64,000 nt of DNA from Nocardia fluminea (GTDB lineage Bacteria; Actinomycetota; Actinomycetes; Mycobacteriales; Mycobacteriaceae): contig NZ_PJMW01000003.1 in NCBI RefSeq assembly GCF_002846365.1, positions 186,001 to 250,000 of the forward strand, in the 5' to 3' direction. The position numbers were made by a program, and so were the translations under genes. Below the pieces are notes generated by a model. It did not search any database. It saw nothing but the letters and a program-made list of their open reading frames with translations, and was not told the origin of the DNA. This document shows, one piece after another, positions 15,532 to 25,636 of this stretch (position 1 is the first letter of the stretch; the number at the start of each line of letters is the position of its first letter).

Positions 15532-17487
15532 TCAGCCGAGTAGCGTTCCGCCGGTGGCGTCGATGAACGCACCGGTGATCCAGCGGGCTTCACCGGTGGC
15601 GAGGAAGGTGACGACGTCGGCGACGTCGACTGCCTCGCCGACCCGCTTGAACGCGGAGAACTGCGCCATCTGTTCGACCGCCTCCGGGATGTCGAACACG
15701 GCGCTGCCGTTGTTGGTGATGCCGGGCGCGACGCTGTTGACGGTGATCCCGCGCGGTGCCAGGTGCCGGGCGAAGTGCAGCGTGATCTGTTCCACCGCAC
15801 CCTTGGTCATCGAGTAGGCCACCTGGTCGGGGCTGGCGAATCGGGTGAGTCCGGAGGAGATGTTGATGATGCGCCCGCCCTCGGGCAGCAGGCCGAGCGC
15901 GCGCTGCACGATGAAGAACGGCGCGCGGACATTGACCGCGAAGAGCCGGTCGAAGTCCTCGGGTGTCACGTCCTCGGGAGCAACGCCGGCCGGTGTGGTG
16001 ACACCGGCGTTGTTGACCAGGATGTCGAGGGTGGTCTCCCCGGTCCGTTCCTTCAGTCCCTGTTCGAGCCCGAGGAACAGTTCGTGCACGCCGCCTGTCG
16101 TGCCGAGCTCGGCACGGACGGGAAACGCACGGCCACCGTCGTTCTCGATGGTCTCGACTGTCTCGCGGGCGGCGGCTTCGTTGTCCGCGTAGTGCACGGC
16201 CACGAGGGCGCCCTTGGCGGCGAGTTGGCGGGCGGTCGCGCGGCCGATGCCGCGGCTCGATCCGGTGACCAGGGCGGTCTTGTTCGTCAGGCTCATCGGT
16301 GTCTCCTTCGAATCGGGTGGTGCGGGCGCCGGGTCGCCGGGACCGGGCAGGCCGCTGATCATGCGGGCGAGATGGGATCGGACATCGCCGAACCCCAAGA
16401 GCTCGGCGAACAGCTGCCGGGCGGGTTCGACCTCCGGTCCGCCCAGCAGCAGCAGGGTTTGGGCGCGGATGTTGGTGAGGGTGCGGGCGCCCACGGCGTG
16501 GCGGGTGCGGTGATAACCGTCGAGTTCGGCCTCCCCGCCGCCTCCTCCGAGACCGGCGATCAAACGGCCCGACAGGTCGGCCGCATCCTGCAAACCGAGG
16601 TTGAGGGCTTGGCCGCCTACCGGCATCTGCCGGTGGGCCGCGTCACCGGCGAGTAGGACCCGGCCGCGCCGGTACCGGGTGACCTGTTGACTGGTGTCAT
16701 CGAACGCGTTGCGCCACAACGGTGTTCCGTGTTCGATTGACTCTCCGGTCACCCGTTCCCATGCGTCGGCGATCTCGGCGAACTCCGGTTCCCCGCCCGC
16801 GGTGCGCGGCGCGGCGCCGTAGACGTGCACCATCACCCTGGTACTGCCGTCGGGCCAGCGCGAGGACACCGCCAGCCCGTGCGCGAGCCGTTCGAATCGG
16901 CGGGACGGGATGTCGATTCCGGTCACGTCGGCTCGCACCATCTCCCGTGTGGCTCCCGGTCCCGCCAGGTCGAACCCGGCCAGTTCTCGCACGGTGCTGC
17001 GCTCGCCGTCACAACCGACCAGGTAGGCGCCCCGGTGCCGGTGACGTTCCCCGTTCGGGGTGACGGTCTCGATCAGCACCTCGTCGGCTCGCGCCGTCAA
17101 GGTGGTGACCCGGTGCCCTCGTCGCAGCACCGCGCCGGCTTCGCGCGCCCGGTCCTGGAGCACCGCTTCCAGGCGAACCTGCGGGCACTTCCACTGGCCC
17201 GAGAACCGGTGGGCCGGATCGGCTTCGGTCAGATCCAGGCGCAGTCCGCCGAAGTGTCCCGGTCCACCGTCGGGCAGCGGGCCGAGCCGATCGAGCACGC
17301 CCCGCTCGGCGAGCACGTCCATGGTGCGGGCGTGCAGGGTGGAGGCCCGCGATTCGGTGGTGGGAGTGATCCGCTGTTCCACCACCGTCACGCGGACGCC
17401 CGCGCCGGCCAGATCGCCCGCGAGCAGCAACCCGACCGGACCAGCGCCGACGATCAGGACATCGGTGTCATCGACGGGCTTCGGCAT
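15532..17487 (-). CDS. pgaM: Bifunctional FAD monooxygenase - SDR fusion, PgaM-like
   Basis: The 651-residue protein joins an aromatic-polyketide FAD hydroxylase (residues 1-385: [57 protein letters not shown]) to a short-chain dehydrogenase (398-651: TALVTGSSRGIGRA, LVNNAG, catalytic Ser and YSMTK). This is the architecture of PgaM in angucycline biosynthesis, where the oxygenase half acts after PgaE and the reductase half reduces a ring ketone. An AAGGAG element six bases before the in-frame ATG at codon 398 (16296) should also give a free SDR. The start overlaps the cyclase gene by 20 bases, suggesting coupling. Exact positions of oxidation are inferred by analogy. Confidence 0.88.
   Translation of the reverse strand: MPKPVDDTDVLIVGAGPVGLLLAGDLAGAGVRVTVVEQRITPTTESRASTLHARTMDVLAERGVLDRLGPLPDGGPGHFGGLRLDLTEADPAHRFSGQWKCPQVRLEAVLQDRAREAGAVLRRGHRVTTLTARADEVLIETVTPNGERHRHRGAYLVGCDGERSTVRELAGFDLAGPGATREMVRADVTGIDIPSRRFERLAHGLAVSSRWPDGSTRVMVHVYGAAPRTAGGEPEFAEIADAWERVTGESIEHGTPLWRNAFDDTSQQVTRYRRGRVLLAGDAAHRQMPVGGQALNLGLQDAADLSGRLIAGLGGGGGEAELDGYHRTRHAVGARTLTNIRAQTLLLLGGPEVEPARQLFAELLGFGDVRSHLARMISGLPGPGDPAPAPPDSKETPMSLTNKTALVTGSSRGIGRATARQLAAKGALVAVHYADNEAAARETVETIENDGGRAFPVRAELGTTGGVHELFLGLEQGLKERTGETTLDILVNNAGVTTPAGVAPEDVTPEDFDRLFAVNVRAPFFIVQRALGLLPEGGRIINISSGLTRFASPDQVAYSMTKGAVEQITLHFARHLAPRGITVNSVAPGITNNGSAVFDIPEAVEQMAQFSAFKRVGEAVDVADVVTFLATGEARWITGAFIDATGGTLLG
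16296..16308 (-). promoter_or_regulatory. Internal ribosome-binding site and start codon inside the pgaM-like gene
   Basis: On the minus strand AAGGAG (16308-16303) is followed by six bases (ACACCG) and an in-frame ATG at 16296-16294, which begins MSLTNKTALVTGSSRGIG. The initiator sits exactly at the N-terminus of the SDR domain, so a separate 254-residue reductase (15532-16296) is very likely translated from the same frame. Separate production of the reductase half is reported for PgaM. Confidence 0.75.
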
Positions 17488-18415
17488 AGTTCTTGGCGTG
17501 GTTCAGTGTGGCCCGGCTGTTGCCCCCGAGCGCCTCGCGCAGGAAGTTCCGTGCCTCCGCCACCCCGGCGTCGGGGCCGAGGATCTCGGCGATCCGCGTC
17601 GCTTCGATGATCACGGTGTGCTGCGAGGACGCGGTGGTCGTGCCGTCGGGGTTGGTCCGGAACTCCCAGTAGCCGGTGTGCAGGGCCATCAGCGCGGGCA
17701 GGGTGGTCTGCTTGTAGGCGATCCGGTGCTGCGGGAAGCAGACCCGCACCGATTCGGTGGTGTGGCTCGATCCGTCCTTGGTCAGGGTGTCCATCCGCAG
17801 TGTTTGCACACCGGGGGTGTCCTCGGTCAGCTGCACCGAGGACACGTGCGGCAGCCGCTCGGTCCACAGATTCGCCTCGTTGACGAAGTCGTAGACATCG
17901 CTTGCCGCACCGGCGATCTCGACCGAATCGACGAACGACAGTGTCAGATCCGCGGTGCGCACCGCCGACTCCACCGCGGCCTTGAGACCGGGCAGTTCGG
18001 CGCGGCTGTTGTCGTCGACCGCCTTCTCGATCCACGCCAGCCCGTCGGGATCGTCGTCGATGGCGCGGTAGGCGTGCAGCAGCCGCAGTTCGGTTCCCCC
18101 GTCCTCGCGGGGTTCGATGATCCAGGTGCCGCTCATCTGGGCGACCGGCGGTGCGGACACCTCCTGCCAGAAGGTGATCCGCAACTGTTCGGGATCGAGC
18201 ACGCGACGCGAGATCCAGGTTTTGGGTTCACCGTTGGCGGTGGCCCAGATCTGGATGCGTTCCTCGTCGCCGTCGTGTTCGAGCCGGGTCACATACACCG
18301 AGGGCGGGAACAGCCGGGGCCAGTTCTCCACCTCGGCCAGAAGGCGGTACACCTCGGTTGGCGGGGCCGCCACGGTGATCGTGTGCTCGACCTCGCGGGT
18401 GGTCTGCGTCGTCAT
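17468..18415 (-). CDS. pgaL: Didomain aromatase/cyclase (PgaL/LanL-like)
   Basis: This 315-residue protein has two START/Bet v 1-like (SRPBCC) halves: residues 8-150 (VEHTITVAAPPTEVYRLLAEVENWPRLFPPSVYV ... GTWIIEPREDGGTELRLLH) and 160-305 (SVEIAGAASDVYDFVNEANLWTERLPHVSSVQL ... YWEFRTNPDGTTTASSQHTV). Two-half cyclases of this length form and aromatise the first ring of C9-reduced poly-beta-ketone chains. It lies 30 bases after the ketoreductase and overlaps the PgaM-like gene, as in other angucycline clusters. CAGGAGAACTTCC precedes the ATG. Confidence 0.9.
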   Translation of the reverse strand: MTTQTTREVEHTITVAAPPTEVYRLLAEVENWPRLFPPSVYVTRLEHDGDEERIQIWATANGEPKTWISRRVLDPEQLRITFWQEVSAPPVAQMSGTWIIEPREDGGTELRLLHAYRAIDDDPDGLAWIEKAVDDNSRAELPGLKAAVESAVRTADLTLSFVDSVEIAGAASDVYDFVNEANLWTERLPHVSSVQLTEDTPGVQTLRMDTLTKDGSSHTTESVRVCFPQHRIAYKQTTLPALMALHTGYWEFRTNPDGTTTASSQHTVIIEATRIAEILGPDAGVAEARNFLREALGGNSRATLNHAKNYAEARR

Positions 18416-18445
18416 GGAAGTTCTCCTGGTGCTCGTCGGCGGGAA

Positions 18446-19228
18446 TCAGAAGTTGCCGAGTCCGCCGCAGACGTTGAGCGCCTGCGCGGTGATGGAGGCG
18501 GCCAGATCGGACGCCAGGTAGCCGACCAGGCCGGCCACCTCTTCGGGGGTGGAGTAGCGGCCGAGCGGGATCTTGGCCTGGAACTTGGTGAGGATCGCGT
18601 CCTCGGTGGTGTCGTAGGCCGCGGCGTAGCCGGACCGAACCCGTTGCGCCATCGGAGTTTCGACGTATCCGGGGCAGACGGCGTTGACCGTGATCCCGGT
18701 CGGTGCCAGCTCGTTGCCGAGCGCCTTGGTGAACCCGACGACGCCGTGCTTGGACGCCGAGTACGGTGCCCCGAGCACCACGCCCTGTTTGCCCGCCGTC
18801 GAGGCGATGTTGATGATGCGGCCGCGCTGCTTGTCTCGCATGCCGCCGGTGGTCAGCACCTCGCGGCTGGCGAGGAACACGCTGTTGAGGTTGGTCGCGA
18901 TCACGTCGGACCACAGTTCCTCGGTGAGGTCGGCGGTGACGCCGCCGCCGGAGCGGCCCGCGTTGTTGACCAGCACGTCCACCGGGCCGTACCGGTCGAC
19001 CGCCGCTCGTACGAACGCCGAGATGTCCTCGGCCGCACGGACATCGGCGGTGGTGCCGTCGACATCGAAGCCCTCGCCGCGCAGTTGCGCGACGGTGTCG
19101 GCGACCGCTTCCTTGTTGCGTGCGCACAGGAACACCCGGTGTCCCTGCCCGGCCAGCTGACGGGCCGAGGCCAGTCCGATACCGCTGGTGGCGCCGGTGA
19201 CCAGTGCCACCTTGTCGTCGTTGCTCAT
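18446..19228 (-). CDS. pgaD: Polyketide C9 ketoreductase (ActIII/PgaD-like)
   Basis: This 260-residue SDR has the NADPH motif TGATSGIG at 11-18, NNAG at 88-91, catalytic Asn114, Ser143, Tyr156 and Lys160 (YSASK), and the loop GRSGGGVTADLTEELW that corresponds to the PGG-containing loop of ActIII (here SGG). Length matches ActIII (261 residues). It reduces the C9 keto group of the ACP-bound decaketide, setting up the first-ring fold. GTACAGAC with AGGAG precedes the ATG; the gene lies 33 bases after the ACP gene. Confidence 0.93.
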   Translation of the reverse strand: MSNDDKVALVTGATSGIGLASARQLAGQGHRVFLCARNKEAVADTVAQLRGEGFDVDGTTADVRAAEDISAFVRAAVDRYGPVDVLVNNAGRSGGGVTADLTEELWSDVIATNLNSVFLASREVLTTGGMRDKQRGRIINIASTAGKQGVVLGAPYSASKHGVVGFTKALGNELAPTGITVNAVCPGYVETPMAQRVRSGYAAAYDTTEDAILTKFQAKIPLGRYSTPEEVAGLVGYLASDLAASITAQALNVCGGLGNF

Positions 19229-19261
19229 GTCTGTACTCCTGTCGGGCAGTCGGTGTCGCGC

Positions 19262-19525
19262 TCAGCTGGGCTGGGGCGCTTCGAGCAGTTGCTCGTTGAC
19301 CAGGTCGACCAGCGCGCGTGGCGTGGTCACGGCGACGACGGCGTCGTCATCGAGGGTCACGCCGAATTCGCGTTTGATCCGGCCGGTGGTCTCGAGCAGC
19401 GCCAGCGACTCGTAGCCGAGGTCTTCGAACTCGATATCGGCGAATTCGCCGTCGAGGCCGGGACTGTCGCCGCTGCCTTCTCGCAGGATGCGGCGCAGAT
19501 CGTCGAGTGTGAACGGTGTCGACAC
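19262..19525 (-). CDS. pgaC: Acyl carrier protein of the type II PKS
   Basis: This is an 87-residue ACP with a GTG start at 19525 behind AAAGGAAAG. The phosphopantetheine site is LGYESLALLE with Ser40; most type II PKS ACPs read GYDSLAL, so Glu replaces Asp before the serine. The preceding FEDLGYESLALLETTGRIKREFGVTLDDD shows helix II and loop of the fold. It carries the growing chain between KS-alpha/KS-beta, ketoreductase and cyclases. It lies 14 bases downstream of the KS-beta gene. Confidence 0.93.
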   Translation of the reverse strand: MSTPFTLDDLRRILREGSGDSPGLDGEFADIEFEDLGYESLALLETTGRIKREFGVTLDDDAVVAVTTPRALVDLVNEQLLEAPQPS

Positions 19526-19539
19526 GGGCTTTCCTTTCC

Positions 19540-20763
19540 TCAGGGGCGAAGGTGTTCGGGGCCGCGCACGACCATGGCGGAGTTGAACCCGCCCGCGCCG
19601 CGGGCGAGCACGAGTGCGGTCCGCACGGGTGCGGGCGTGGCCTCGGTGACCAGGTCGAGCGGGTAGTCGGCGGCGAGATCGGTACCGATGGTCGGCGGGA
19701 TCACGCCGTCGCGGATCGACAGGAAGGCGGCGGCCAGGTCCAGCGGTGCCGCGCCCGAATAGAGCCGTCCCGTCATGGTTTTCGGCGCTGTCACCGGCAC
19801 GGCGCGCGCACCGAACACCGCGACCAGGACGTCGACCTCGATCCGGTCGAGTTCGGCGATCCCCGCGGCATCGGCGAAGACGACATCGATCTCGGCGGGC
19901 GTGGTTCCCGCGTCACGCAGCGCGAGTTCGATCGCCCTGCGCAGACCGGGCTCGCCCGGACCGTCGGGGCGCGGGTCCACGGTTGCCGCGTGCCCGGCGA
20001 TCTCGCCGTAGATCTGGGGCGCATCGCGTTGTCTGGCATGCTCGGCGTCTTCGAGCACCAGCAGCGCGCCGCCCTCGCCGGGGACGTAGCCACCCGCTCG
20101 CGCGTCGAACGGCAGGTAGGCGCGGCCGGGGTCGGTGACGGTGCTCAGTCCGCCGCCCGCCAGCTGTGCCACCCACCCCCACGGGCAGATCGAGGCGTCG
20201 ACCGCGCCGGTGACCACCAGCGAGGTTCCGCGCCGAATCTGCCTGCGCGCCTGGGCCACCGCGTCCAGCCCACCGGCCTGGTCGCTGACCACGACGCTGC
20301 TCGGCCCGCGCAGGCCGTTGCGGATGGAGATCTGTCCGCTGTTGACCGCGTAGAACCAGGCGAAGGACTGGTAGGCGCTCACGTACTCGCCACCCTTGCT
20401 CCACAGCGCGCGCAGTTCGTTCTGCCCGAACTCGAACCCGCCCGAACTGCTGGCGGTGATCACGCCGGCGGCGTAGTCGGGCAGTTCGCCGGGTCGCACG
20501 CCGGCATCGGCGAAGGCCCAGTCCGCGCTCACCAAGGCCAGCCGCGTCATCCGGTCGGTCTGTGGCAACAGCCTGCCCGGCAGGTGCTGCTCGGCCTCGA
20601 ATCCGGTGATCTCACCGGCCAGCTGCGCGGGATAGGAGTCGGGGTCGAACCGGGTGACCCGGCGGATCCCGGACCGCCCGGCCAATGTGGTGCGCCAATA
20701 CTCTTCCAGCCCGAGACCGGTCGGCGCGGCGACACCGAGCCCGGTCACCACCGCGGCGGTCAT
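19540..20763 (-). CDS. pgaB: KS-beta / chain-length factor
   Basis: This 407-residue ketosynthase-like protein has the active-site Cys replaced by Gln162 ([14 protein letters not shown]), the mark of a chain-length factor, which decarboxylates malonyl-ACP and sets chain length in the heterodimer. Other KS landmarks ([14 protein letters not shown] at the start, [31 protein letters not shown]) are intact. The ATG overlaps the KS-alpha stop by ATGA, the invariable coupling of these two subunits. Angucycline factors normally specify a decaketide; that is inferred from the cluster type. Confidence 0.94.
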   Translation of the reverse strand: MTAAVVTGLGVAAPTGLGLEEYWRTTLAGRSGIRRVTRFDPDSYPAQLAGEITGFEAEQHLPGRLLPQTDRMTRLALVSADWAFADAGVRPGELPDYAAGVITASSSGGFEFGQNELRALWSKGGEYVSAYQSFAWFYAVNSGQISIRNGLRGPSSVVVSDQAGGLDAVAQARRQIRRGTSLVVTGAVDASICPWGWVAQLAGGGLSTVTDPGRAYLPFDARAGGYVPGEGGALLVLEDAEHARQRDAPQIYGEIAGHAATVDPRPDGPGEPGLRRAIELALRDAGTTPAEIDVVFADAAGIAELDRIEVDVLVAVFGARAVPVTAPKTMTGRLYSGAAPLDLAAAFLSIRDGVIPPTIGTDLAADYPLDLVTEATPAPVRTALVLARGAGGFNSAMVVRGPEHLRP

Positions 20764-22037
20764 CGTCGGCTCCGGAAGGGATCGGCGAGCACGACCGCGC
20801 TCTGGAACCCACCGAAACCGCTGCCCACCGACAGCACCACGTCGACCTGGTGGTCGCGTGCGGTCAGCGGTACATAGTCCAGATCGCATTCGGGATCGGG
20901 GTTGTGCAGGTTCGCCGTCGGCGGCACCACATTGTTGACCAGTGCCAGCACCGAGGCCGCGATCTCGATCGATCCGATCGCGCCGAGCGAATGCCCCACC
21001 ATCGACTTGATCGAGCTCATCGGGGTGCGATAGGCGTGCTCGCCGAGACTGCGCTTGACCGCGGCGGTCTCGTGCCGGTCGTTCTGTTTGGTGCCGGAGC
21101 CGTGGGCGTTGATGTAGTCGATCGCGGTGCCGTCGATCCGCGCCTGGTCCAGGGCGGTGCGGATCGCCTCGGCCATCTCCTTGCCGTCCGGGCGCAGGCC
21201 TGTCATGTGGAAGGCGTTCGACCGGGTGGCGTGCCCGGCGACCTCGGCGTAGATCGTCGTCCCGCGCCTGCGGGCGCTCTCCAGTTCCTCGAGCACGAAC
21301 ACCGCCGCGCCCTCGCCGAGCACGAAACCGTTGCGGCTGGCGTCGAAGGGCCGTGAGGCGTGCTCGGGATCGTCGTTGCGCGGGGTGGTCGCCTTGATCG
21401 CGTCGAAGCAGGCCACCGTGATCGGGCTGATCGGCGCATCGGTGGCGCCGGCGATCATCACATCCGCGCCGCCCTCGCGCAGCACTTCCGCGGCGTAACC
21501 GACGGCGTCCAGACCGGAGGTGCACCCGGTGGACACCACGGCCGACGGTCCCTGCGCGCCGACCGCCCAGGCCACTTCGGTCGCGAAGGAACTCGGGACG
21601 AAGTAGTTGTACAGATGCGGCACCGCGTAGTTGTGATCGACCAGTTCCAGCCGCCCACCATCACTGACGGTGCGGTACTCCTCATCGAGGCCCATCGTGG
21701 CGCCCACCGCACTGCCGATGGTGACACCGGTCCGGAACGGGTCGATATCGTCGAACTCGAGCCCGCTGTCGGCCACCGCTTCGCGAGCGCTGACCACCGC
21801 CAATTGCGCTGCCCGGTCCATCCGCCGGATCTCCTGCGGGGTCAGGCCGTGCAATTCGGGGTCGAAGTCGATCTCGGCGGCCACCTGGGACCGGAACGGC
21901 GCCGGATCGAACAGCGAGATCCGCCCGGTCGCGGTGCGGCCGTTGGAGATCAGGTCCCAGAAGCTCTTGGTGCCCACCCCGCCGGGGGCGGTGACGCCCA
22001 CGCCGGTGATCACCACGCGGCGTTCCGGGGCGCTCAT
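20760..22037 (-). CDS. pgaA: KS-alpha, ketosynthase of the minimal type II PKS
   Basis: This 425-residue beta-ketoacyl synthase has the catalytic triad C172 ([12 protein letters not shown]), H312 ([13 protein letters not shown]) and H349 ([10 protein letters not shown]). It starts [27 protein letters not shown]. With the KS-beta at 19540 and the ACP at 19262 it forms the minimal PKS that condenses malonyl units. Overlaps of four bases join it to the cyclase gene before and the KS-beta gene after. Confidence 0.96.
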   Translation of the reverse strand: MSAPERRVVITGVGVTAPGGVGTKSFWDLISNGRTATGRISLFDPAPFRSQVAAEIDFDPELHGLTPQEIRRMDRAAQLAVVSAREAVADSGLEFDDIDPFRTGVTIGSAVGATMGLDEEYRTVSDGGRLELVDHNYAVPHLYNYFVPSSFATEVAWAVGAQGPSAVVSTGCTSGLDAVGYAAEVLREGGADVMIAGATDAPISPITVACFDAIKATTPRNDDPEHASRPFDASRNGFVLGEGAAVFVLEELESARRRGTTIYAEVAGHATRSNAFHMTGLRPDGKEMAEAIRTALDQARIDGTAIDYINAHGSGTKQNDRHETAAVKRSLGEHAYRTPMSSIKSMVGHSLGAIGSIEIAASVLALVNNVVPPTANLHNPDPECDLDYVPLTARDHQVDVVLSVGSGFGGFQSAVVLADPFRSRR

Positions 22038-22360
22038 CGCGCGTTCCAGTCGTAGAAGCGGTGCGCCATCGCGTCCGCCGGTGAGCGCCAGGTCTTCGGG
22101 TCGTAGGCCTCGATGAACGGCTTCAGATCCTGGCTGATGCGCACGAAGCGGCCGTCGGTCTTGGCCTGCTCGATCCGTTCGCCGCCGTTGTCGTCGTCGA
22201 AATCCTGCAGGTGGAAGTACAGGCCGCGGTAGTGGAAGAGCTGGCGGCGGCGCGTGCCCATCCGGTGCGGCAACTCGGTGGTGTCGAATTCCCGGAACAG
22301 TCCGGCGACATCGCCCGCGGACGCGAGGTCCATGCGGGCCACGATCAGTGTGCTGAACAT
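22034..22360 (-). CDS. pgaF: TcmI-family polyketide cyclase (PgaF/LanF-like)
   Basis: This 108-residue ferredoxin-like-fold cyclase has the family pattern [54 protein letters not shown], with the conserved LPH.MG.RRR.LF.Y.GLY block, and ends [24 protein letters not shown]. Members close the later rings of aromatic polyketides. The ATG follows AAGGGGAAG, and the stop overlaps the KS-alpha start by ATGA. The position between an oxygenase and KS-alpha matches the angucycline order. Confidence 0.9.
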   Translation of the reverse strand: MFSTLIVARMDLASAGDVAGLFREFDTTELPHRMGTRRRQLFHYRGLYFHLQDFDDDNGGERIEQAKTDGRFVRISQDLKPFIEAYDPKTWRSPADAMAHRFYDWNAR

Positions 22361-22383
22361 TGACTTCCCCTTCTCTCGGATGT

Positions 22384-23838
22384 TCATCGAGCCGGCCCGA
22401 ACCAGCGGTCCAGGACGGTCGGCAGGTCGTCGTGCGTGCCGGGGGCGACCCAGGCCACATGGCCGTCGGGCCGCACCAGCAGCGCGGTGGTGCGCGCGCC
22501 GGCGTCGATGGGTTCGGTGGCGGTCGCGGTGACCACGTCGATGCGGTCGGTCCACGGCTGGGCCCGGCGGCGCAGCGCCGGGTTGTCGCTGAGGTCGAGC
22601 AGAACGCCCCGGCCGGGCCGCAGCAGTGCGGCGGTATCGGTGGCGTGCGCGCCACGCACGAGCCTGCGCCGTGGCAGCCGCGCACCCAGCAGCGGATGGG
22701 ATCCGCCGCCCACGTCGTAGCGGATGTCGAGACCGGTGACCCGGGCGGCGAGGTGCCGTTCCACCTCCGGATAGGCGACGAGTTCGCGCAGCACCTCACG
22801 CAGTGGCCCGACTTCCTCGCCGCCCAGGATGAACAGGCTCTGCGCCTTGGTGTTGGCCAGCAGCCGCTGTCCGACCGGGTGACGTTCCCCGTGGTAGGTG
22901 TCGAGCAGGGTGGCCGGTGCCCTGCCGCGGACCACCGCGGCGAGTTTCCAGCCGAGGTTCACCGCGTCCTGGATGCCGGTGTTCATGCCCTGCCCGCCCG
23001 CGGGCAGGTGGACGTGCGCCGCGTCGCCCGCGAGCAGCACCCGCCCCTGCCGGTACGCGGTGACCAGACGCGCGGCGTCACCGAAGGCGCTCACCCAGAC
23101 CGGTTCCGCGTGCGAGATGTCGACATCGGTCAGCCGCTTCCAGACGTCGGCGACCTCGGCGAATTCCGGTGGTCCGGTGCGGCGCCGAGGTGCGGCGCCG
23201 CGTTCGCCGACGATGATCCGGTAGGTGCCGCCGGGCAGCGGGGCACTCATCACCATGCCGCCGGATGCCTGCTGGCCGATCATCCGCGGCGCGATCTCCA
23301 CCCCGCGGACATCGGCGAGCAGCAGTTCGGTGGTGGCCGGGGTGCCGGGGAAGTCGAACCCGGCGGCCTTGCGCACCACGCTGCGGCCACCGTCTGCGCC
23401 GACGAGATAGCCCGCACGCAATGGCGCGTGCTCCGCGAAATGCACGGTGACACCGTCGGCGTCGCTGTCGAGCCCGACGACTTCGTGCCCGCGCCGGATG
23501 TCGGCGCCCAACTCACGCGCCCAGCCCTCCAATACCGCTTCGGTCGTCGACTGAGGCACGACACGTGGCGCTTCCAGCGGTGCGCCGAGGACCGTGAGGT
23601 CGAGCGGAATCCCGCCGAAATGCCCCGCCGCACCGGTCTCCACCGCGCCGAAGCGGCCGAGCAGTCCGCGCTGGTCGAGCACTTCGGTGGTGCGCAGGGT
23701 CAACCCGATGCCGCGCGATTCCCCGGTGCGGGCGGGCAGCCGGTCGACGACGATCACGTCGACGCCCGCCAGCCGCAGTTCCCCGGCCAGAGTCAGCCCG
23801 GTCGGTCCCGCGCCTGCCACGATGACAGCAGCGTCCAT
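22384..23838 (-). CDS. pgaE: FAD-dependent aromatic polyketide hydroxylase (PgaE-like)
   Basis: This 484-residue flavoprotein hydroxylase starts at ATG 23838, behind AGGAGGTAACC. FAD motifs are [17 protein letters not shown] at 8-24, [16 protein letters not shown] near 160 and [36 protein letters not shown] near 285-320. A thioredoxin-like C-terminal domain follows, as in PgaE and RdmE. PgaE hydroxylates the angucycline core at C12 and C12b. Location directly before the TcmI-type cyclase and KS-alpha fits the conserved E-F-A order. Confidence 0.9.
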   Translation of the reverse strand: MDAAVIVAGAGPTGLTLAGELRLAGVDVIVVDRLPARTGESRGIGLTLRTTEVLDQRGLLGRFGAVETGAAGHFGGIPLDLTVLGAPLEAPRVVPQSTTEAVLEGWARELGADIRRGHEVVGLDSDADGVTVHFAEHAPLRAGYLVGADGGRSVVRKAAGFDFPGTPATTELLLADVRGVEIAPRMIGQQASGGMVMSAPLPGGTYRIIVGERGAAPRRRTGPPEFAEVADVWKRLTDVDISHAEPVWVSAFGDAARLVTAYRQGRVLLAGDAAHVHLPAGGQGMNTGIQDAVNLGWKLAAVVRGRAPATLLDTYHGERHPVGQRLLANTKAQSLFILGGEEVGPLREVLRELVAYPEVERHLAARVTGLDIRYDVGGGSHPLLGARLPRRRLVRGAHATDTAALLRPGRGVLLDLSDNPALRRRAQPWTDRIDVVTATATEPIDAGARTTALLVRPDGHVAWVAPGTHDDLPTVLDRWFGPAR

Positions 23839-23858
23839 GGTTACCTCCTGAATCCCGT

Positions 23859-25607
23859 TCATGCCGCATGACTTCCGGAGTCGTCGAGGCGGCACACAGT
23901 GGTGCCGGAGCTCACCGTCGTGCCGACGGTGGCGGTCAGTTCGCGCACGATGCCGGCCCGGTGCGCGGTGAGCGGCTGTTCCATCTTCATGGCCTCGATG
24001 ACAGCGACAAGGTCGCCGGAAGCGACCCATTGTCCTTCTGTCACAGCGATTTTCACGACAGTGCCCTGCATCGGCGCGACCAGCGCATCGGAGGCGGAGG
24101 CGCCGCGTCCACCGCGCGCGGTTCGAGCGCTGCGGCGTGGTGCCGCGAGACCGATGCGGTCGGGCGCGGGCAGCGAGACCTCGACCCGTCGGCCGCTGAT
24201 CTCCACGACCACCGTCTCCCGCTGGGGTTCGACTGTCGTCTCCCTCGCGATGTCCTGCGCGGCGATGCGATTGTCGAAGTCGGTCTCGATCCAGCGGGTG
24301 TGCACCGTGAACGGTGCGCCGGTGAAGGCGGGGTCGTCGAGCACCGCTCGGTGGAACGGCAGCGTCGTCGCGACGCCGTCCACGGTGAGCTCGGCGAGCA
24401 CCCGGCGCGACCGCGCCAGCGCTTGATCGCGGTCGGCGCCGGTGACGATCACCTTGGCCAGCAACGAGTCCCAGGCAGGGCCGATCACCGATCCCTGCTC
24501 CACGCCGGTGTCGAGCCGCACCCCCGGGCCCGAAGGCGCGGCGAACTTCGTAACCGCGCCCGGCGTCGGCAGGAATCCGCGCCCCGGGTCCTCGGCGTTG
24601 ATGCGGAACTCCAGTGCGTGCCCGCGCGCGGGCGGGTCGTCGTAGCCGAGGGGTTCACCGCGGGCGATCCGGAACATCTCCCGGACCAGGTCGATCCCGG
24701 TCACTTCCTCGCTCACGGGATGTTCGACCTGCAGCCGGGTGTTCACCTCCAGGAACGACAGCGTCCCGTCACGCCCGATCAGGAATTCGCAGGTGCCCGC
24801 ACCCACGTACCCCGCCTGGGACAGGATCGCCTTCGACGCCCGGTACAGCTCGTCGCGTTGGGTGTCGGTCAGGAACGGGGCGGGCGCCTCCTCCACCAGC
24901 TTCTGGTGGCGGCGCTGCAATGAGCAGTCCCTTGTCGACACCACCACCACGTGCCCGAAAGCATCGGCGAGGCACTGGGTTTCCACGTGACGCGGTTGCT
25001 CGAGGTAGCGCTCCACGAAGCACTCCCCGCGCCCGAAGGCGGCGGTGGCCTCGCGCACGGCCGCGTCGAACAGCTCGGCGATCTCCGCGCGCTCCCGCAC
25101 CACCCGCAACCCGCGACCGCCGCCACCGTGGGCGGCTTTGATCGCGATCGGCAGTCCGTGCCGGTCGGCGAAGTCGACCGCCTCGGCCGCGCCGCCGATC
25201 GGATCCCGCGTGCCCGGCACGAGTGGCGCGCCGACCGCCTCGGCGATACGCCGCGCCGACACCTTGTCACCGAGCGCACGGATCGCCGCGGGCGGCGGGC
25301 CGATCCAGGTGAGACCGGCGTCCAGCACCGCCTGCGCGAAATCGGCGTCCTCGGAGAGGAATCCGTAGCCAGGGTGAACCGCGTCCGCACCGGCGGCGAC
25401 TGCCGCGTGGAGCAGTTTCTCGGCGTCGAGGTAGCTCGTCGCCGGTGTGTCCCCGCCCAGCGCGTACGCCTCGTCGGCGAGCCGCACATGGGGTGCGTCC
25501 CGGTCGGGATCGGCGTAGACCGCGACCGCGGCCAATCCTTCGTCGCGGCACGCCCGCACGACGCGGACCGCGATCTCGCCCCGATTGGCGATGAGTACCT
25601 TGCGCAT
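23859..25607 (-). CDS. accA: Acyl-CoA carboxylase alpha subunit (biotin carboxylase + BCCP)
   Basis: This 582-residue protein has biotin carboxylase at 1-445 ([19 protein letters not shown] loop [43 protein letters not shown]) and a C-terminal biotin carrier domain ending in [15 protein letters not shown] with the biotinyl Lys in MKM. It is about the length of actinobacterial AccA-type alpha subunits. It carboxylates its own biotin, which the beta subunit (13925) uses on acetyl-CoA. It is encoded 29 bases after the flavin hydroxylase gene and 20 bases before the PgaE-like gene. Confidence 0.94.
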   Translation of the reverse strand: MRKVLIANRGEIAVRVVRACRDEGLAAVAVYADPDRDAPHVRLADEAYALGGDTPATSYLDAEKLLHAAVAAGADAVHPGYGFLSEDADFAQAVLDAGLTWIGPPPAAIRALGDKVSARRIAEAVGAPLVPGTRDPIGGAAEAVDFADRHGLPIAIKAAHGGGGRGLRVVRERAEIAELFDAAVREATAAFGRGECFVERYLEQPRHVETQCLADAFGHVVVVSTRDCSLQRRHQKLVEEAPAPFLTDTQRDELYRASKAILSQAGYVGAGTCEFLIGRDGTLSFLEVNTRLQVEHPVSEEVTGIDLVREMFRIARGEPLGYDDPPARGHALEFRINAEDPGRGFLPTPGAVTKFAAPSGPGVRLDTGVEQGSVIGPAWDSLLAKVIVTGADRDQALARSRRVLAELTVDGVATTLPFHRAVLDDPAFTGAPFTVHTRWIETDFDNRIAAQDIARETTVEPQRETVVVEISGRRVEVSLPAPDRIGLAAPRRSARTARGGRGASASDALVAPMQGTVVKIAVTEGQWVASGDLVAVIEAMKMEQPLTAHRAGIVRELTATVGTTVSSGTTVCRLDDSGSHAA

Positions 25608-25636
25608 GGTCGCTGTTCCCTGTCGCTTCGTCACGG

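Noticed and set aside
15532..17487. Annotating the oxygenase and SDR halves as two separate genes
   Set aside because: The frame is continuous with no stop between the halves, and the fused architecture matches PgaM; the internal start is recorded as a second product instead.
17060..19666. 868-codon open frame on the plus strand opposite the PgaM-like, cyclase and ketoreductase genes
   Set aside because: It is antisense to three well-supported genes, has a low-complexity Gly/Arg/Val-rich composition and no recognisable domain; long antisense frames are expected in high-GC DNA.
19540..20763. A second active ketosynthase
   Set aside because: The active-site Cys is replaced by Gln162, so it is a chain-length factor, not a condensing enzyme.
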